Below are positions 1-16,320 of a stretch of 64,000 nt of DNA, one piece after another; positions within the stretch are counted from its first letter, which is position 1, and each line of letters opens with the position of its first letter. A program made the translations under genes and the position numbers. The stretch is from Eudorina sp. 2006-703-Eu-15 (Eukaryota > Chlorophyta > Chlorophyceae > Chlamydomonadales > Volvocaceae): positions 1,178,001-1,242,000 of the forward strand of contig BDSI01000003.1 in NCBI GenBank assembly GCA_003117195.1. The letters are read 5' to 3'. A model generated the notes under the pieces. The model worked only from the letters and a program-made list of their open reading frames with translations. It did no database searches and was not told the origin of the DNA.

Positions 1-82
1 CCACCGCCTCGCACAGGTCGCGGAGCTCCTGCTCCTCCCAGTACTTCATTTGGGCGGCGCCGCGGGGGTTCAGGGGAAGCGC
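1..82 (-). CDS. Duplicate terminal exon of a SAM methyltransferase (partial, cut by window edge)
   Basis: Read on the minus strand, a C-rich tract ending in CAG (83-85) is followed in phase 0 by ALPLNPRGAAQMKYWEEQEL and then RDLCEAV, running off the left edge. This closely matches the start of the last exon of the neighbouring methyltransferase (2064-2237: LDPSAGAPYRWWEEAELRDL then CEAV), and the splice phase is the same. The remaining upstream exons of a second gene copy would have to lie between 83 and 2063, and I see none there. It is therefore either an alternative last exon of the same gene or a relic of exon duplication. The divergent first nine residues argue against a very recent copy. 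Confidence 0.65.
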
Positions 83-2063
83 CTGGGGGGGGGGTTAAGA
101 GCAGGAGGACGGACGGGGGTGGAGGGGGCGGAGGGGCGGGAGCGCGGTCTTTATTGGTTGTTTTACCCAGGAGGGGAAGCGGGAGCCACGGACGGGGGAC
201 GTGAGGGTCAGAGCAGGGCCGGGCCGGGCCGGGCCAAGAGGAGCCTGGAGGTAAGGGGGGGTGAGCAGGAGGTTGTTCCGCGATTTCGCTGTTTTTTATT
301 TGAGAAAAAGGGTTGAGCAGGTGGATTTTGGAGGGTGGGTGGATGGGGCGTTGAGGGCTGACAGGGAGGGGGAGGAGGGAGGAGGAGGGCGCGAACAGTG
401 GCGCAGGCGGATGGGTGGAGGGGCCCAGGGCCCAGGGCCCAGGGCGAAGGGCGAAGGGCGAGGGGCGAGGCGGCAACCCATCCAGCGGGTTAGCTGCGGG
501 GGAGGGTTCGTCCGGCGGGTCGGCAGCACCCGGGCTAAGGCCGTCCGGACGTGCGGGCGCCGGCGGGCGGAGGCGGCGCAGCGGATCATGAGCGCTGGAG
601 TACTGGTGTACGGCGGCGCCCGTGGGCGCCCGTGGTTTCGGGGCTGTGGGAAACCCACCGGGTGGTTACGGCCCCGGTGGGCAGCGCCGGGGGTGCATGC
701 AGTGCGGCGACGTTCGGGTTGGCGCCTCCTGACACGCACTCAAGCTGCGGGGCCCCAGTGAGCCCGAGTGGGGAGTGTGACTGAGTGAGTGAGCCCTAGA
801 GGACCTTCGCCGCGCGCGAGCGGCCTTTCGAGGGCCCTGTGGTTCCCGGCGCGTCCCTTACTTGTCGCCAGGGGGGCATCGCGCTCTCTACGTGGTGTTA
901 ATCCGCGTGCGCCCCACACGTCAGGTGTGTGTTTGAATCCGGGGGGCCCATCCCGCGACTGAAATTTGAATTCAAATTTTTAGTCCAGGGATGGGTATGG
1001 GACCCCTTGGATCTCGGCGACCGCTTGGCCGCGACAGCTGAGGTACGGTACCCCGGGAGGGACACCGCCCCCTCCCCCTCCGCATCAGCCTCCCCACTCG
1101 ACGGCGAGCAGATCGCCACCCTTGTTTCCCCGACTGGTGAGAGACGCCTAGAGAAAGAGAGAGACAAGAAAGCAGCAAGTTCGCCTAAACGTACTTGAGC
1201 ACTGAAATGTGAGTTTCGTCGAATGGACTTCGGCACTGAAATGTAAACGAAGTCAAATACTTGCCGGCCAACTTCCGTTCTGTGCGGGCACAGCAGCAGC
1301 AGCATCGCCCGGATCCGCCCCGCGGTTCAGACCCTCCCTCCTCCCCAGGTGTCGTTCAGAGGCAGCAGCGCCCCGCCCTTTCCCTCCCCAAAGCAACACC
1401 ACACCCTACAGGTATGTTGCCGCTGATTGGCTGCCCATCACATCAATTACCTCTCACGGCTGGATTGCTTGCGTGGCAAGCGACCGGATACCGCCTTCAC
1501 AGCAACGGAAGCAGGAACCGGATACACCGCGAGGCCCCGCGAAGAAACCCCCGACAGTTTATTTAATCCGGTATCGTTCCATCCGCCACGTCTCTCCTCT
1601 CCTGTCCTCTCGGCTCGTCCCTGTCCCCGTCCTCGCTCTTACTCCGCCTTAACCCCACCGCACCCATACCTCCCCAGGGCCCTCCATGCTTCTGCCCCCT
1701 CGGGTGGCCATGTGCCCCTACGACCGCGACCCAAGACGCGTAACCCCATGCGATGCAGAGGTGTGTGTGCGCACGGGACGGGCGCTAAGAGCCACATGCG
1801 GGCCCGCTTCCCACCGCTTCCCACCGCTTCCCCCGCGTGGTTCCCACCGCGCCTTCCGCCGCCCTCCCCGCACACCCGTTGGACAGTTCAGCATCTCGCT
1901 TCTCCCAGCCACTCCCTGAAGCAGGTCAAAGACGGACCAGTAAGGCCAACCCCATACCTCTCAACCCCCAAAACCCCAAACCCCACGCCCGGCATGTGCC
2001 TTTAAGTGCCCGGCATCTGCCCCTCGGGGCCCCCGGTGCGTCCACGCCACCCGCCGCGTCGGG
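83..2063. other. Non-coding: 3' region of the methyltransferase gene
   Basis: No exon with recognisable protein similarity was found on either strand. The stretch holds short degenerate direct repeats (a GGGCCCA/GGGCGAA series near 420-470, CCGCTTCCCA copies near 1808-1835, and two copies of CACTGAAATGT near 1199 and 1233). It is probably the 3' UTR and flank of the minus-strand methyltransferase, or the intron leading to the duplicate last exon at 1-82. Confidence 0.5.
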
Positions 2064-5000
2064 TCAGTCTGAGAAGTACCCCGACTGCAGAGGATCCACC
2101 CCCGGCTTGGTGGCCGCGAACATGATGAAGCGCCAGGTGCGGTCCCGCCGGAAGTCCTGCAGCCCCACCGCCTCGCACAGGTCGCGGAGCTCCGCCTCCT
2201 CCCACCACCGGTACGGCGCGCCCGCGGAGGGGTCCAGCTGGACGGCGGTTGGTGGCGGTTGGTGGTGGCGGCACAGCGCGACGGTCAGCGCGGCGGTGTG
2301 TGTGGTAGTAGGGGTTGGCGCCGCAAGCGGTTTGGGGTGGCGGTTGGTGGCGGTTGCGCGTCGGCGTTTCATGGCGGTTGCACAGTCCGCCGGTCAACGC
2401 GGCGGTGTGAGATGATGGTGGTTGCCGCCACTAAACGGACTGTTGGGGGGGGCGGTTGGTGGCGGTTGTGCGGCGGCGGTTCCTCCTCCTCCTCCTTTCT
2501 CTTCAACCTCCTCGTCCACCCTCTCCTCTGCTACCCTCACTCCGTCTCCTCCTCCTCCTCCTCCTCACACGCCATCCACGGCGCCCACATCCCTTGTCTC
2601 TTGCCGCGTGGCTCCACGTAGGAGAGGACCGCCCCCATTGCCCTCTGCTGACTTTTGCCTGCCGTCCTTTGTACGACTTTGCCCAACCGCCTTACAGGAC
2701 TCCATCCGGGGCGGGCATCGGGCAGTACCTCCGAACCCGCCAAAAGGAGCGCGGCGCCCTTTCCCCCTTCCGCCTTCGCTGTTGCCCTTTCCCCCTTCCG
2801 CCTTCGCTGTGTAGGAGCCAACTAGGGCTGGGGGACTCTCCGAAGCTCTGAAAAGTGGGAGGACCTGACCTCGCTGCTCTCCCCACCCCCCGGCCTCGTC
2901 CCCGCTTGCATGCGATAGTCCGTCGCAAGTCTGAACAACGGGGGCCACGACACTCTGGCAGTTGGCAGTTGGCCCGCCGTTCAATGACGCTGGGGGCCAC
3001 AGCCCGGTTTTGACGTCTCTCTGAAGTCTGATGCCGCCTCGCGTTGTACTGCTGTACTGCTGTACTACACTGCGTTTTGCGGACCATAGCTTCTCAGTCG
3101 TGCCGTGCGCTCCCCTGCCATGCGGATCGTACCTTGCAAGGTACAGGTCGTGGTGTTTTGAGATTTCTTGGACAACTTCGGTTTGACGCGCACCCACATG
3201 CCCCTGCTTGCGTCGCGCAACGGTGTTGGCGCGGCCGTCTTGCTTTGGCTGTCCTGTTTGTTCGCCCTTTGTTGCATATGGTTAAGTGCATCGCAGGTCA
3301 TTTGGTAAGAATCTGGGCGGTGTGGGCACTTCATGGGCGGGTTTGTCATTAGACCCACATGCCCAAGCCCTCCCCCACCGTCCCGAGGGCTGGTGACCAC
3401 TGCCCGGGCCCCCCCTCTCAACCCCCCTGTCCGCCCGGGGCCGGTCGCCCCCCCCGCATCCCCCCCCCTCCCCCCCCTCCCCCCCCCCGCCCCCCCTTCC
3501 GGCTCCTCACCTGCCCCAGCGGCCGCACCGCATCGTCCCCCAGCACCTGCCCCAGCGGCGCGGTGGCGGTCAGGAAGGTGGAGGCCACGAACACCCCCCG
3601 GGCGCCAGCACCCGGCTGATCTCCGCCAGAGCCACCTGCGCATCGCGGGTGCACCACCGCAGTCCGAAGGGGGGGCCGGGGGGGGGGAGGGGGGGAGGGG
3701 GGGGAGGGGGGGGAGGGGGGGAGGGGGGGAGGGGGGGAGGGGGGGGCGGTTGCGGCAGAGCCTCTCAGTGGCGCGCCTGCCGCGGTGTTGTATACTGTTG
3801 GGTGAACTGCCGAGGCGCTGTACAGTTAAGAATGCCGGCCCTACCGCGCATATCAATGCGGTCAAACCCCCCACACCGGTGCAGCAGGCCAGCTGGCAGT
3901 CAGCGCAGCCCTGTCCACCAAAACAACAACCAAGGGGGGGTCGCCTTCGTGGGTAGTTCGCCGGCGACATTCCCTCAAGGGTTGCGAAATGCCTGGCCCC
4001 TCCGGTGGCAACCCTTGGTCCCTGCCACGCCCCCGACGGGCCCCACCCCGTGCTCCGAAACCCTGCACCCTGTACCCTACCATTACCTGCGGGTTGGGCC
4101 AACAGTGGATGGCCGCCCCGGCGTGGATGGCGGAGACGCTGCCGGTGGCGAAGGGCAGCCGGCCCACGTCCGCGCGGAGCAGCATGATGGGCGTGCTGCG
4201 GAATGAGTGACGCGGGGCGGCGCGGCGCAGAGAAAGGGGGGGGGAGGGAAATTTGTGGACACCTTCATACTGCGCTGCTGCCGGAGCAAAGGTGGGGGTG
4301 GCAGGCGTGGGGGGGGGGGGAATAGGGCCCGCGAGGCGAACGGCGGCAACCCGCCAGGGAGGGTCGCCAGAGCGCGGGGTGGTGGCGGTGGCGGGTTCGG
4401 GGTCGTGAGGTGTGCTGCGCGGCGGGTTCTGTTCGCTGACTGCCGGAGCAAGGCTGGGTTTGATGCTCAGGTGTCTGGGAGGGTCGGGTGGGCGGAGGGC
4501 AAGGAGCGCGGCGGTGGAGCATGAGCAACCCCCGCCCCCTGCCTCCCTGCACCTCGGGGGGCCCCCTCACCTCTGAGCGCTCCGCCGCCTGGTCCCCCTC
4601 GCCGCCCTCGGCCGCCTGTCCCCCCCCTCCCCTTCCCTCATCGCCTTGCCCCCTCCCCCGCGCTGCCCCACTCCCCTCGATGCCCCGTGGGAGGCGGCAG
4701 CGTCCCTGCCCTCCCCTTCTCCTCAATATGTCTACCAATTTCATACCCCCCCCCCTCCTCCACCCGATCGCTGTGTCCACCGTTTCCCACAGCCCCCCCC
4801 TCCCCACCTGCCGCTGAGGGTCCCCCCCTCCGCCAGGCAGTACTCCTTGGTCTGCTGCAGCATGCTCTCACTGAAGTCCGCCGCGATGACGCCGGAGAAG
4901 GACCCGCTGCGGGCGAACCTGCGCGTCTCGGGGGTGGCGGGGTTAGGGGTGGCGGCGGGGTTAGGGGTGGCGGGGTTAGGGGTGGCGGCGGGTGGGGGTG

Positions 5001-7479
5001 GCGGGGTGGGGGTGGTGGTGGGTGGGGGTGGCGGTGTGTGGTGGCGGGGTTAGGGGTGGCGGCGGGTGGGGGTGGCGGTGTGTGTGGTGGCGGGGTTAGG
5101 GGTGGCGGTGGGGTTCGCGGTGGGGGCGGGGGGCGCAATGAGCGGAGGGCGTCAAGGGCTCGGAGCGGAGCCGCGGTGATGGTTGCGGTGGGTGCCGGTG
5201 GCAGCCATTTAGGGTGGGTGCCCTCGCACCGCATGTCATCGCGTCCTCGTCTTGGGAGTACCTGGGGACCCCCTCTCGTCGGGGTCGCCCTGGAGGCACA
5301 AGACCCCTACCACCGCCGCCGCGTGGCGGCCCACAGCGCCATCCGCTTCGGGATGGGTGGGTGGGTGGGTGGGGGGGGCCCCACACAGCCACAGAGCGCG
5401 TGGCCGATACACACGGGGTACATGTACGAACGCACAAGGCTGCTGCCGTACATCAACCCGCCACCCACCGGCGGGAGAAGAGGCCGCTGCCGCAGGACAT
5501 GTCCACCAGGACCTGGCCGGATCCCGCGGGCAGGAGGTACGACATGGCCATGTCGTACTCCTTGTCGACTCCAGGGAAGCCCGCCCAGGCGAAGCCCTGC
5601 CGCCAGCCGCGCTCGTACGCGAAGCTGACCAGCGGGTTTCTGCGGGCGGAAATGGAAAACCGTACGACAGCAGGGGTCTGGACCACGGGGAAGGACGGAG
5701 TGCCGTCCATGATGCCGGGCTTACCCCCTCTCGATGCCAGCCGCATACCTTTGACATACATACAGTCAAAGTCCGGTATCCGGTACGGACCCGCAATAAC
5801 CCGACCCACTCCAGGGAAGGCAGTGAGCCGCCATGCCAAGGCGGGACCACACGTCCGTCATCACGGGGTAACAACACGGGCCACTGGTCCATTCGGCTGT
5901 CCGTCCACCCCCCCCCTCCCCGCCCAAACCCCCGGCTCCGAAACCACCCACCCGCGCGTGCCCGCGCGTGCCGACCATGACCATCACCATCGCACCACCC
6001 GCGCGACCGCTCGCCCGAGGCCCCCTCCCCACGTGCCCCACGTGGCCCCCGCCCCCCCCCCCCACCTGAACAGCTCCGTGCCGCCCCAGGACCGCTGTCG
6101 GTACACCTTTTGCTGCACCCCGCTGGTGAGGGTGAGGTCCAGGTAGGAGGGGCTGGAGGGGAAGGTGCGCTGGCAGCGGCCGCAGGTCAGGCCGCCCGAG
6201 CTGAGGGCGCGTGTGGGGGGTGGGGCCGACAACGGGTGGCGGGGTGGGAGAAAAAAGGGAGAGGTAGAGGAGAGAGGTAGAAGACACCGGGAGCGGGACG
6301 GGGAGGGGAATCGCGCTGTTGGGTGTCCAGGTCCCATTGGTGGAGGGAGGGGCGAGGACAGCAACCCCGGCTTGACGAAAGGGGGGGGGTCAACAGGACT
6401 GGGCTCCCAAGGGGGTTTGGGCTGTGCTCCGTAGGGGGGCGCTGCGGTTCCCATGGCGTGACTCCGTGCCGTACAGTACACATGGGTACGTGCGCCCGAG
6501 CCGCATGCACCCGGGGTCAAGTCCGCACAACTGACATGCTGCCTATCTGGGGGCCGGCCCACGGGACGTCTCGGAAGAGGGCCGGGTCGGTCCACCACGC
6601 CTTGCGTCCCACGCAGCGGTACGGATACGGATATGCGGTAGTTGCTGGGTGCGCCTACGCTGGGTGCGCACAGGCCACCAGTGCCACCCACCAGGGCCCG
6701 GCGGTGAAGCCGGGCGGCCAGGCCCCGGGCACGCTTTGCGCGAGGGGTCGGGGTCGGGGTCGGGGGGGCATGAGGCCCAAAAGACCTGCCTTGGTAGGTT
6801 AGTGGTCGGTAGGTTGGTTGACTAGGTCGGTACGTTGGCTGACTATGTCGGTAGACTAGGTCGGTAGGTCGGTAGGTCGGTAGACTAGGGGTCGTTAGTC
6901 GGCAGGTGGGGGTCGGGGGGGCAGGAGACGGACTCACGACGCGGGCATGGAGGACAGCTTGAAGTGCGTCTGGAGGCAGATCGGGCACACGAAGTCGAAG
7001 TCCGGGGACCGGGCGGAGGGCTGGGAGGAGGGCGACGACGTGGCGGCGAACTGGGTGGCGGACGCGGCGGCGCTGACGTTGGCGGCGGCGGCGGCGCGGG
7101 GGTGGCGGCGGCGGCTGAGCAGCGCCGCCACGGTGGCGGCGGCTGGTCCGGGGGCCGACGTGGCCGGCCCCGCCGGGGCGGATGGAGTTGTTGCTGCTGG
7201 GGCGGCGGCGGCGGCTGCGACGTGGCGGGAGCACGTGTGGAGTACGGAGGTCTCCCTGGAGAGCCTGGAATGGGGCGTGGCAAGAGGATGGGTGGGTCGA
7301 TGGTGGGGGGAAGATCGCCGGGGTGGCGGGGGGGACCGAGGGCGCAGGTGGGGTTGCAGCGGAGGCGTGTAGCGTAGACACGTCGCCAGGGTGGTGGCGC
7401 GGACGCGCTGCAGCGGCGAGGCGCTCCGTTGATCGCAGGCCAGATGGGAAATCTTCGATGCACGGTAACATTGAGGCAT
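2064..7479 (-). CDS. Plastid-type SAM-dependent methyltransferase (At1g78140/At2g41040 family), one apparent frameshift
   Basis: Seven exons on the minus strand: 7479-6938, 6200-6066, 5639-5469, 4918-4808, 4195-4087, 3635-3511, 2237-2064. A long basic, Ala/Pro-rich leader (start ATG 7477-7479 chosen as in-frame and transit-peptide-like) precedes two zinc-ribbon-like halves, FVCPICLQTHF and GLTCGRCQRTF. Then follow TELFRNPLVSFAYERGWRQ, the SAM-binding motif I VLVDMSCGSGLFSR, ADFSESMLQQTKEYC, LLRADVGRLPFATGS, HAGAAIHCWPNPQ, EISRVLAPGG, VFVASTFL, and the C-terminal RFIMFAATKP. All junction phases agree (…LFR|NPL, SRR|FAR, SGS|TPI, PNPQ|VAL). Exon six is 125 nt where 126 is needed: LAPGG and VFVAST lie in different frames because a run has six Gs (3594-3599), not seven. 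Restoring it gives about 455 residues. The plant relatives are plastid/plastoglobule proteins of unknown substrate. Either an assembly error or a decaying gene. Confidence 0.82.
2756..2810. repeat. 27-bp direct repeat, two copies
   Basis: Two near-adjacent identical 27-bp copies (2756-2782 and 2784-2810), beginning GCCCTTTCCCCC and ending CTTCGCTGT. They lie in the last intron (2238-3510) of the methyltransferase gene. Confidence 0.9.
3660..3750. repeat. G-rich low-complexity run
   Basis: Runs of six to eight Gs separated by single As on the plus strand, inside methyltransferase intron 3636-4086. The transcript of the minus-strand gene is C-rich here. Such runs are prone to sequencing and replication slippage, which is relevant to the nearby homopolymer frameshift. 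Confidence 0.9.
4245..4285 (-). repeat. Intronic element copy, sense to the methyltransferase gene
   Basis: On the minus strand this reads GGCAGCAGCGCAGTATGAAG, then GTGTCCACAAATTTCCCTC and a C-run, and lies about 50 nt upstream of the 3' splice site at 4196. It is a diverged copy of the dispersed intronic element seen at 12181 and 13515. Confidence 0.7.
4724..4755 (+). repeat. Intronic element copy, antisense to the methyltransferase gene
   Basis: CAATATGTCTACCAATTTC then ATACCCCCC on the plus strand, near the 5' end of the same intron (4196-4807) whose 3' end carries the sense copy at 4245-4285. The two form an inverted pair bracketing the intron. Confidence 0.8.
4927..5112. repeat. G-rich minisatellite
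   Basis: Irregular tandem units built from GGGGTTAGGGGTGGCGG and GGGTGGGGGTGGCGG in the methyltransferase intron 4919-5468. Strongly G-rich on the plus strand and capable of G-quadruplex formation. Confidence 0.85.
6780..6900. repeat. Degenerate tandem repeat
   Basis: About ten imperfect copies of a GGTAGACTAGGTC-like unit (variants GTCGGTAGGT, TTGGTTGACTAG) in the first intron (6201-6937) of the methyltransferase gene. Confidence 0.8.
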
Positions 7480-8095
7480 TGAGACGGGGTACCGCGCGCT
7501 GCGCAACGGGGTAAACCGCAGTAGCTGGCATTGTGTGATAATCGGGATGAAAATGTTTCCGCCATAACAAATCACATCGGGAAATACGACGATGCTATTG
7601 ATGCCGATTATGGTTGTTGGCGGCGTGTAGTCCCGCAGCGTGACGGAATGGGTGTTGTGGAAGACTTGTCGTCGCGGAGCCACACACCTTGTGGCGCGAT
7701 GAGGCGCCCATCCACCCATGTGCCCTGCTTGCTGTCGCATCGAAGACAGATTCACCATCCCTACGGCCTGTCTTAAAGGTCCAACACAGAGAAAGATTGC
7801 CTGATTATGACTGCACCCCGATAGCGTCAACAGCAAAGCAGGGTACACAACCTTCTAGCGTTCCAATCTAGCCTCCTTAACTTGTGTAAATGATAGTGGT
7901 CATTTGCGACGAGTGAACCGGTCCAAACAGCTCGTCCGAGTACGACAGCAGGGGCAACTGCGGCTTTGCAAGGGCCAAGCACAGTACATTTGGAATATTC
8001 AGAAGTGAGTTTCGAGCTTCCGGGCGCGTGCATCAGCGAGGCCTTGGGAAATGCACTGTTGAAGGCTCGCGCCAAACACTTGACCATCGGAAGCC
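7480..8095. other. Divergent promoter region, methyltransferase / U2AF2
   Basis: 616 bp between two divergently transcribed genes, less GC-rich than the flanking introns. It must hold both 5' UTRs and promoters. I see no convincing TATA box or other named element. Confidence 0.5.
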
Positions 8096-13725
<5,630 letters not shown>

Positions 13726-15580
13726 GCGCCGGGCCTGTCACCCGGGCCGCTGGCGCCGCTGCGCCGGCGATGTGCTGCCGCCGCCGCCGCCCCACCAGGG
13801 CCCCCCTGCCACCTGACCGGATCCTCCAGAGGGCCTGGGCGCGAGCGCGGCCGTCGCGGACCTGCGAGCTGCAGCCGCGCTGGCGTGCGCATGCCGCCGC
13901 GCTCATGACAGCAGCAGAGCGGCTCGCTCATGGCAATTTGTGTTGTCGGTCGGGCGAAGGTCATTTGGGGGCTTTGGGGCTTCAGGTCGAGGTTCGTGCC
14001 GCTGACCACCACCGCGTGACAGTGACCGCCGGTCTGCGGGGGGTGCGGGTGGGCGCCTCTCCCTGTGGGTGGAGGAGGGGCTTCCCGAGGGCGTCTCGTG
14101 GCGAAAACGAACAACGGAGGGCCGGGCCAAGGGACCTCTGTGGGCGTCGCGGGAGGACGTCGCGGAGGGGGATCGCCACACCGCCGCGCGTCGCGTCGCG
14201 TGGCGGGCGGGGGGGTCACACATCCGGATGTCACACGCCGCGATGCACTGGTACCGGGTGGCTGCGCACCAGTGCACCCGCGGTGGGTGTGCCCACACCA
14301 AGCCGAGCGCGGACTGGATTTCTCTGATTGATGAGATGTGAGGTTAATGCAACAAGGCGCACGGAGGAGGAGGCGGATGCAGGAGGGCGGGAGAGGAGGC
14401 GGGGTGCGCTTGGCAGGCGAGTGGGAGCTCTTTATTTGACATACGGGCATGGGGGTTGTCCCGGGGTCTGTCGAAGGCGCTAAGCTAGGGGACGTCTGGA
14501 GGCCCCTCACGGAAACGACTGGACCGGACATGACATGACGTGAAGTGACGGGCGCTACGGTCAGATGTCCGTCGCCGCGGCAAAGAATCGGCTCACGACG
14601 TACCCATAAGGCCCGTTGGATCGGCTTATTTTCTACTTTGTGGGTAGTTGCGACCCGTGGGTCGGCTGACCCGCCGGTATGACGTGCCTCCCTGTGCTCC
14701 TCCAAAGGACGATAACATGGCTGCCTGGGGTGATTGCCGTCCCAGTGGAAAGCTGACGTCTGCGCTGGCGTGTACGCTGCGCTGGTGTAACCCCCACGGT
14801 CAGCGGTTTGTGGCCCGGGAGTCGTGGCCTGGGCGGAGCCACGACCGCGCCGACCCCGGGGACTCGCACCGCCCTGGGCATGGCGTTTATCTTGTCAGTG
14901 GCCTGCCCTAAAGCTTGCGGCACCACGTCACCATGCCAAGGCGGGACGGGACGGGGCTCGGGCCTCGCGGCCATCCCGCTCAGTTCACCTGGCGCCTGCA
15001 GGTGGCCGCGCCCTGCTGGCTGGTCCGACCTTGCAGTGCGTCGCAGGGTTCCAGGAGGGGGGGGCGTGTGCACATTACTTTGCCGGATGTTTCTACGGGA
15101 TTGCGAAGGCCGGGCGGGGGGGGAGGTTCTGGGCCTGGTTTACCTCGGCGGGGCTAACGGGCATGGGCATTGACACGGACACGGGAAGCACCATCGGATG
15201 CCGGGTTGGCGGGGGACGCGGGGTCAACCCGCCAGGAGACGGGTTCAGGGGCCGAGGTCGATGGTCGGATCGCATGAGGAAGACAAGGGGCGGGGGTTTC
15301 GGAGCGGTGCCAGTGCTTTGTAAGAGCCCTGGTGCTGGGTGCGATTGGTGCGTGCGGTGATGCAACATCCGGTGGATGGCGGCTCCCCTAGGTGCGCGTC
15401 CAAGCTCCTCAAAAGGGAGGCCACAGAGGAGCTTGGGGGGAAATCTGGATCTGGGTCTGGATCGCGGCGTGGGGCCAACGAGGCCGCGAGGATCCCTCAA
15501 CCCGCGGCCTGACCGCTTTGCTGTTTTTTGGTTGACGACCAGGAGGCGGTCCGGTGGCTGAGAGCTGGCGCTTGTTGGGA

Positions 15581-15622
15581 GGTGTGTGTGTGTGTGTATG
15601 TGTGTGTGTGTGTGTGTGTGTT
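15581..15622. repeat. (TG)n microsatellite
   Basis: About twenty TG units with one TATG interruption, in the intergenic region. Confidence 0.95.
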
Positions 15623-16257
15623 GGTTGAACTGTGTCACTGCGGTCCATGAGGGAGTGGAAGTTTTTGCCGGCGGGCTGCGCGTTAGGGAGGGTATCGCTC
15701 CCCAACGGCGCTTCCTGCCGGAAATCGAGGGGCCGCGCTGCCGGGAATCGGAAGCTGCGAGTGGTGGGCACGGTTCTGACATTGGCGGTGTTGAGGCCGG
15801 GGATGAGGCCCGACGGCAGCAGTAGTTGACGACCTGCGAGCGATTGTTCCGTCGCTTGGTGGCCGCGTCTGGCCTTCCTTGTGCGCACAACTCAGCCGCG
15901 CAGCATGCAGCAGCTTCGTGCAGCAGCTTCGTGCAGCTCCGTAAATCGACGAACACTCTTCAGTCTTCACGTTGCTGCCGACCCCTCCGTCCGTATGTAC
16001 AGCTTATGTACGGTGCGCGAAGAGCGCACGTATGTGCAGGTGAGCTAGCACAGCGAGCACAACTCACGTCGTTTGCCTGCATCATCATCATCATCACCCC
16101 TCAACTAGCTCCCTGGCCCCCACACCCCCGCACCGAAGGGGACACCAGCCCCGTTCCAGCAGTCATCGTACGCGTCTCTTGCCCCGGCCGCCGAAGTCTC
16201 TAGGGCCGCGCCATACCCTGACCGCGCTCTCCACTGCCCCGACCCTGCAACCGCCGC

Positions 16258-16262
16258 TTACA
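16258..16262 (-). terminator. Poly(A) signal TGTAA for the lipase gene
   Basis: TTACA on the plus strand (TGTAA in the transcript), 59 nt beyond the lipase stop codon; TGTAA is the usual chlorophyte polyadenylation signal. Confidence 0.6.
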
Positions 16263-16320
16263 TAGTACGCTGTGGTTCACTTTCACGTAAACGATAAGCC
16301 AGGCACCGCCCCTCGACCGG

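Larger units (their letters stand above)
13726..16320. other. Convergent intergenic region, U2AF2 / lipase
   Basis: No coding exon supported. It contains a (TG)n microsatellite at 15581-15622 and a plus-strand TGTAA at 14786-14790, which could end a roughly 1-kb U2AF2 3' UTR. The rest is unassigned GC-rich sequence. Confidence 0.5.

Noticed and set aside
910..960. Possible tRNA T-arm (GTTTGAATCC)
   Set aside because: No matching acceptor, D or anticodon stems can be folded around it.
5984..7570. 528-residue Pro/Arg-rich minus-strand ORF as a proline-rich protein
   Set aside because: Most of it is intron read in one frame; only 6066-6200 (GLTCGRCQRTF region) is a real methyltransferase exon, supported by phase and family motifs.
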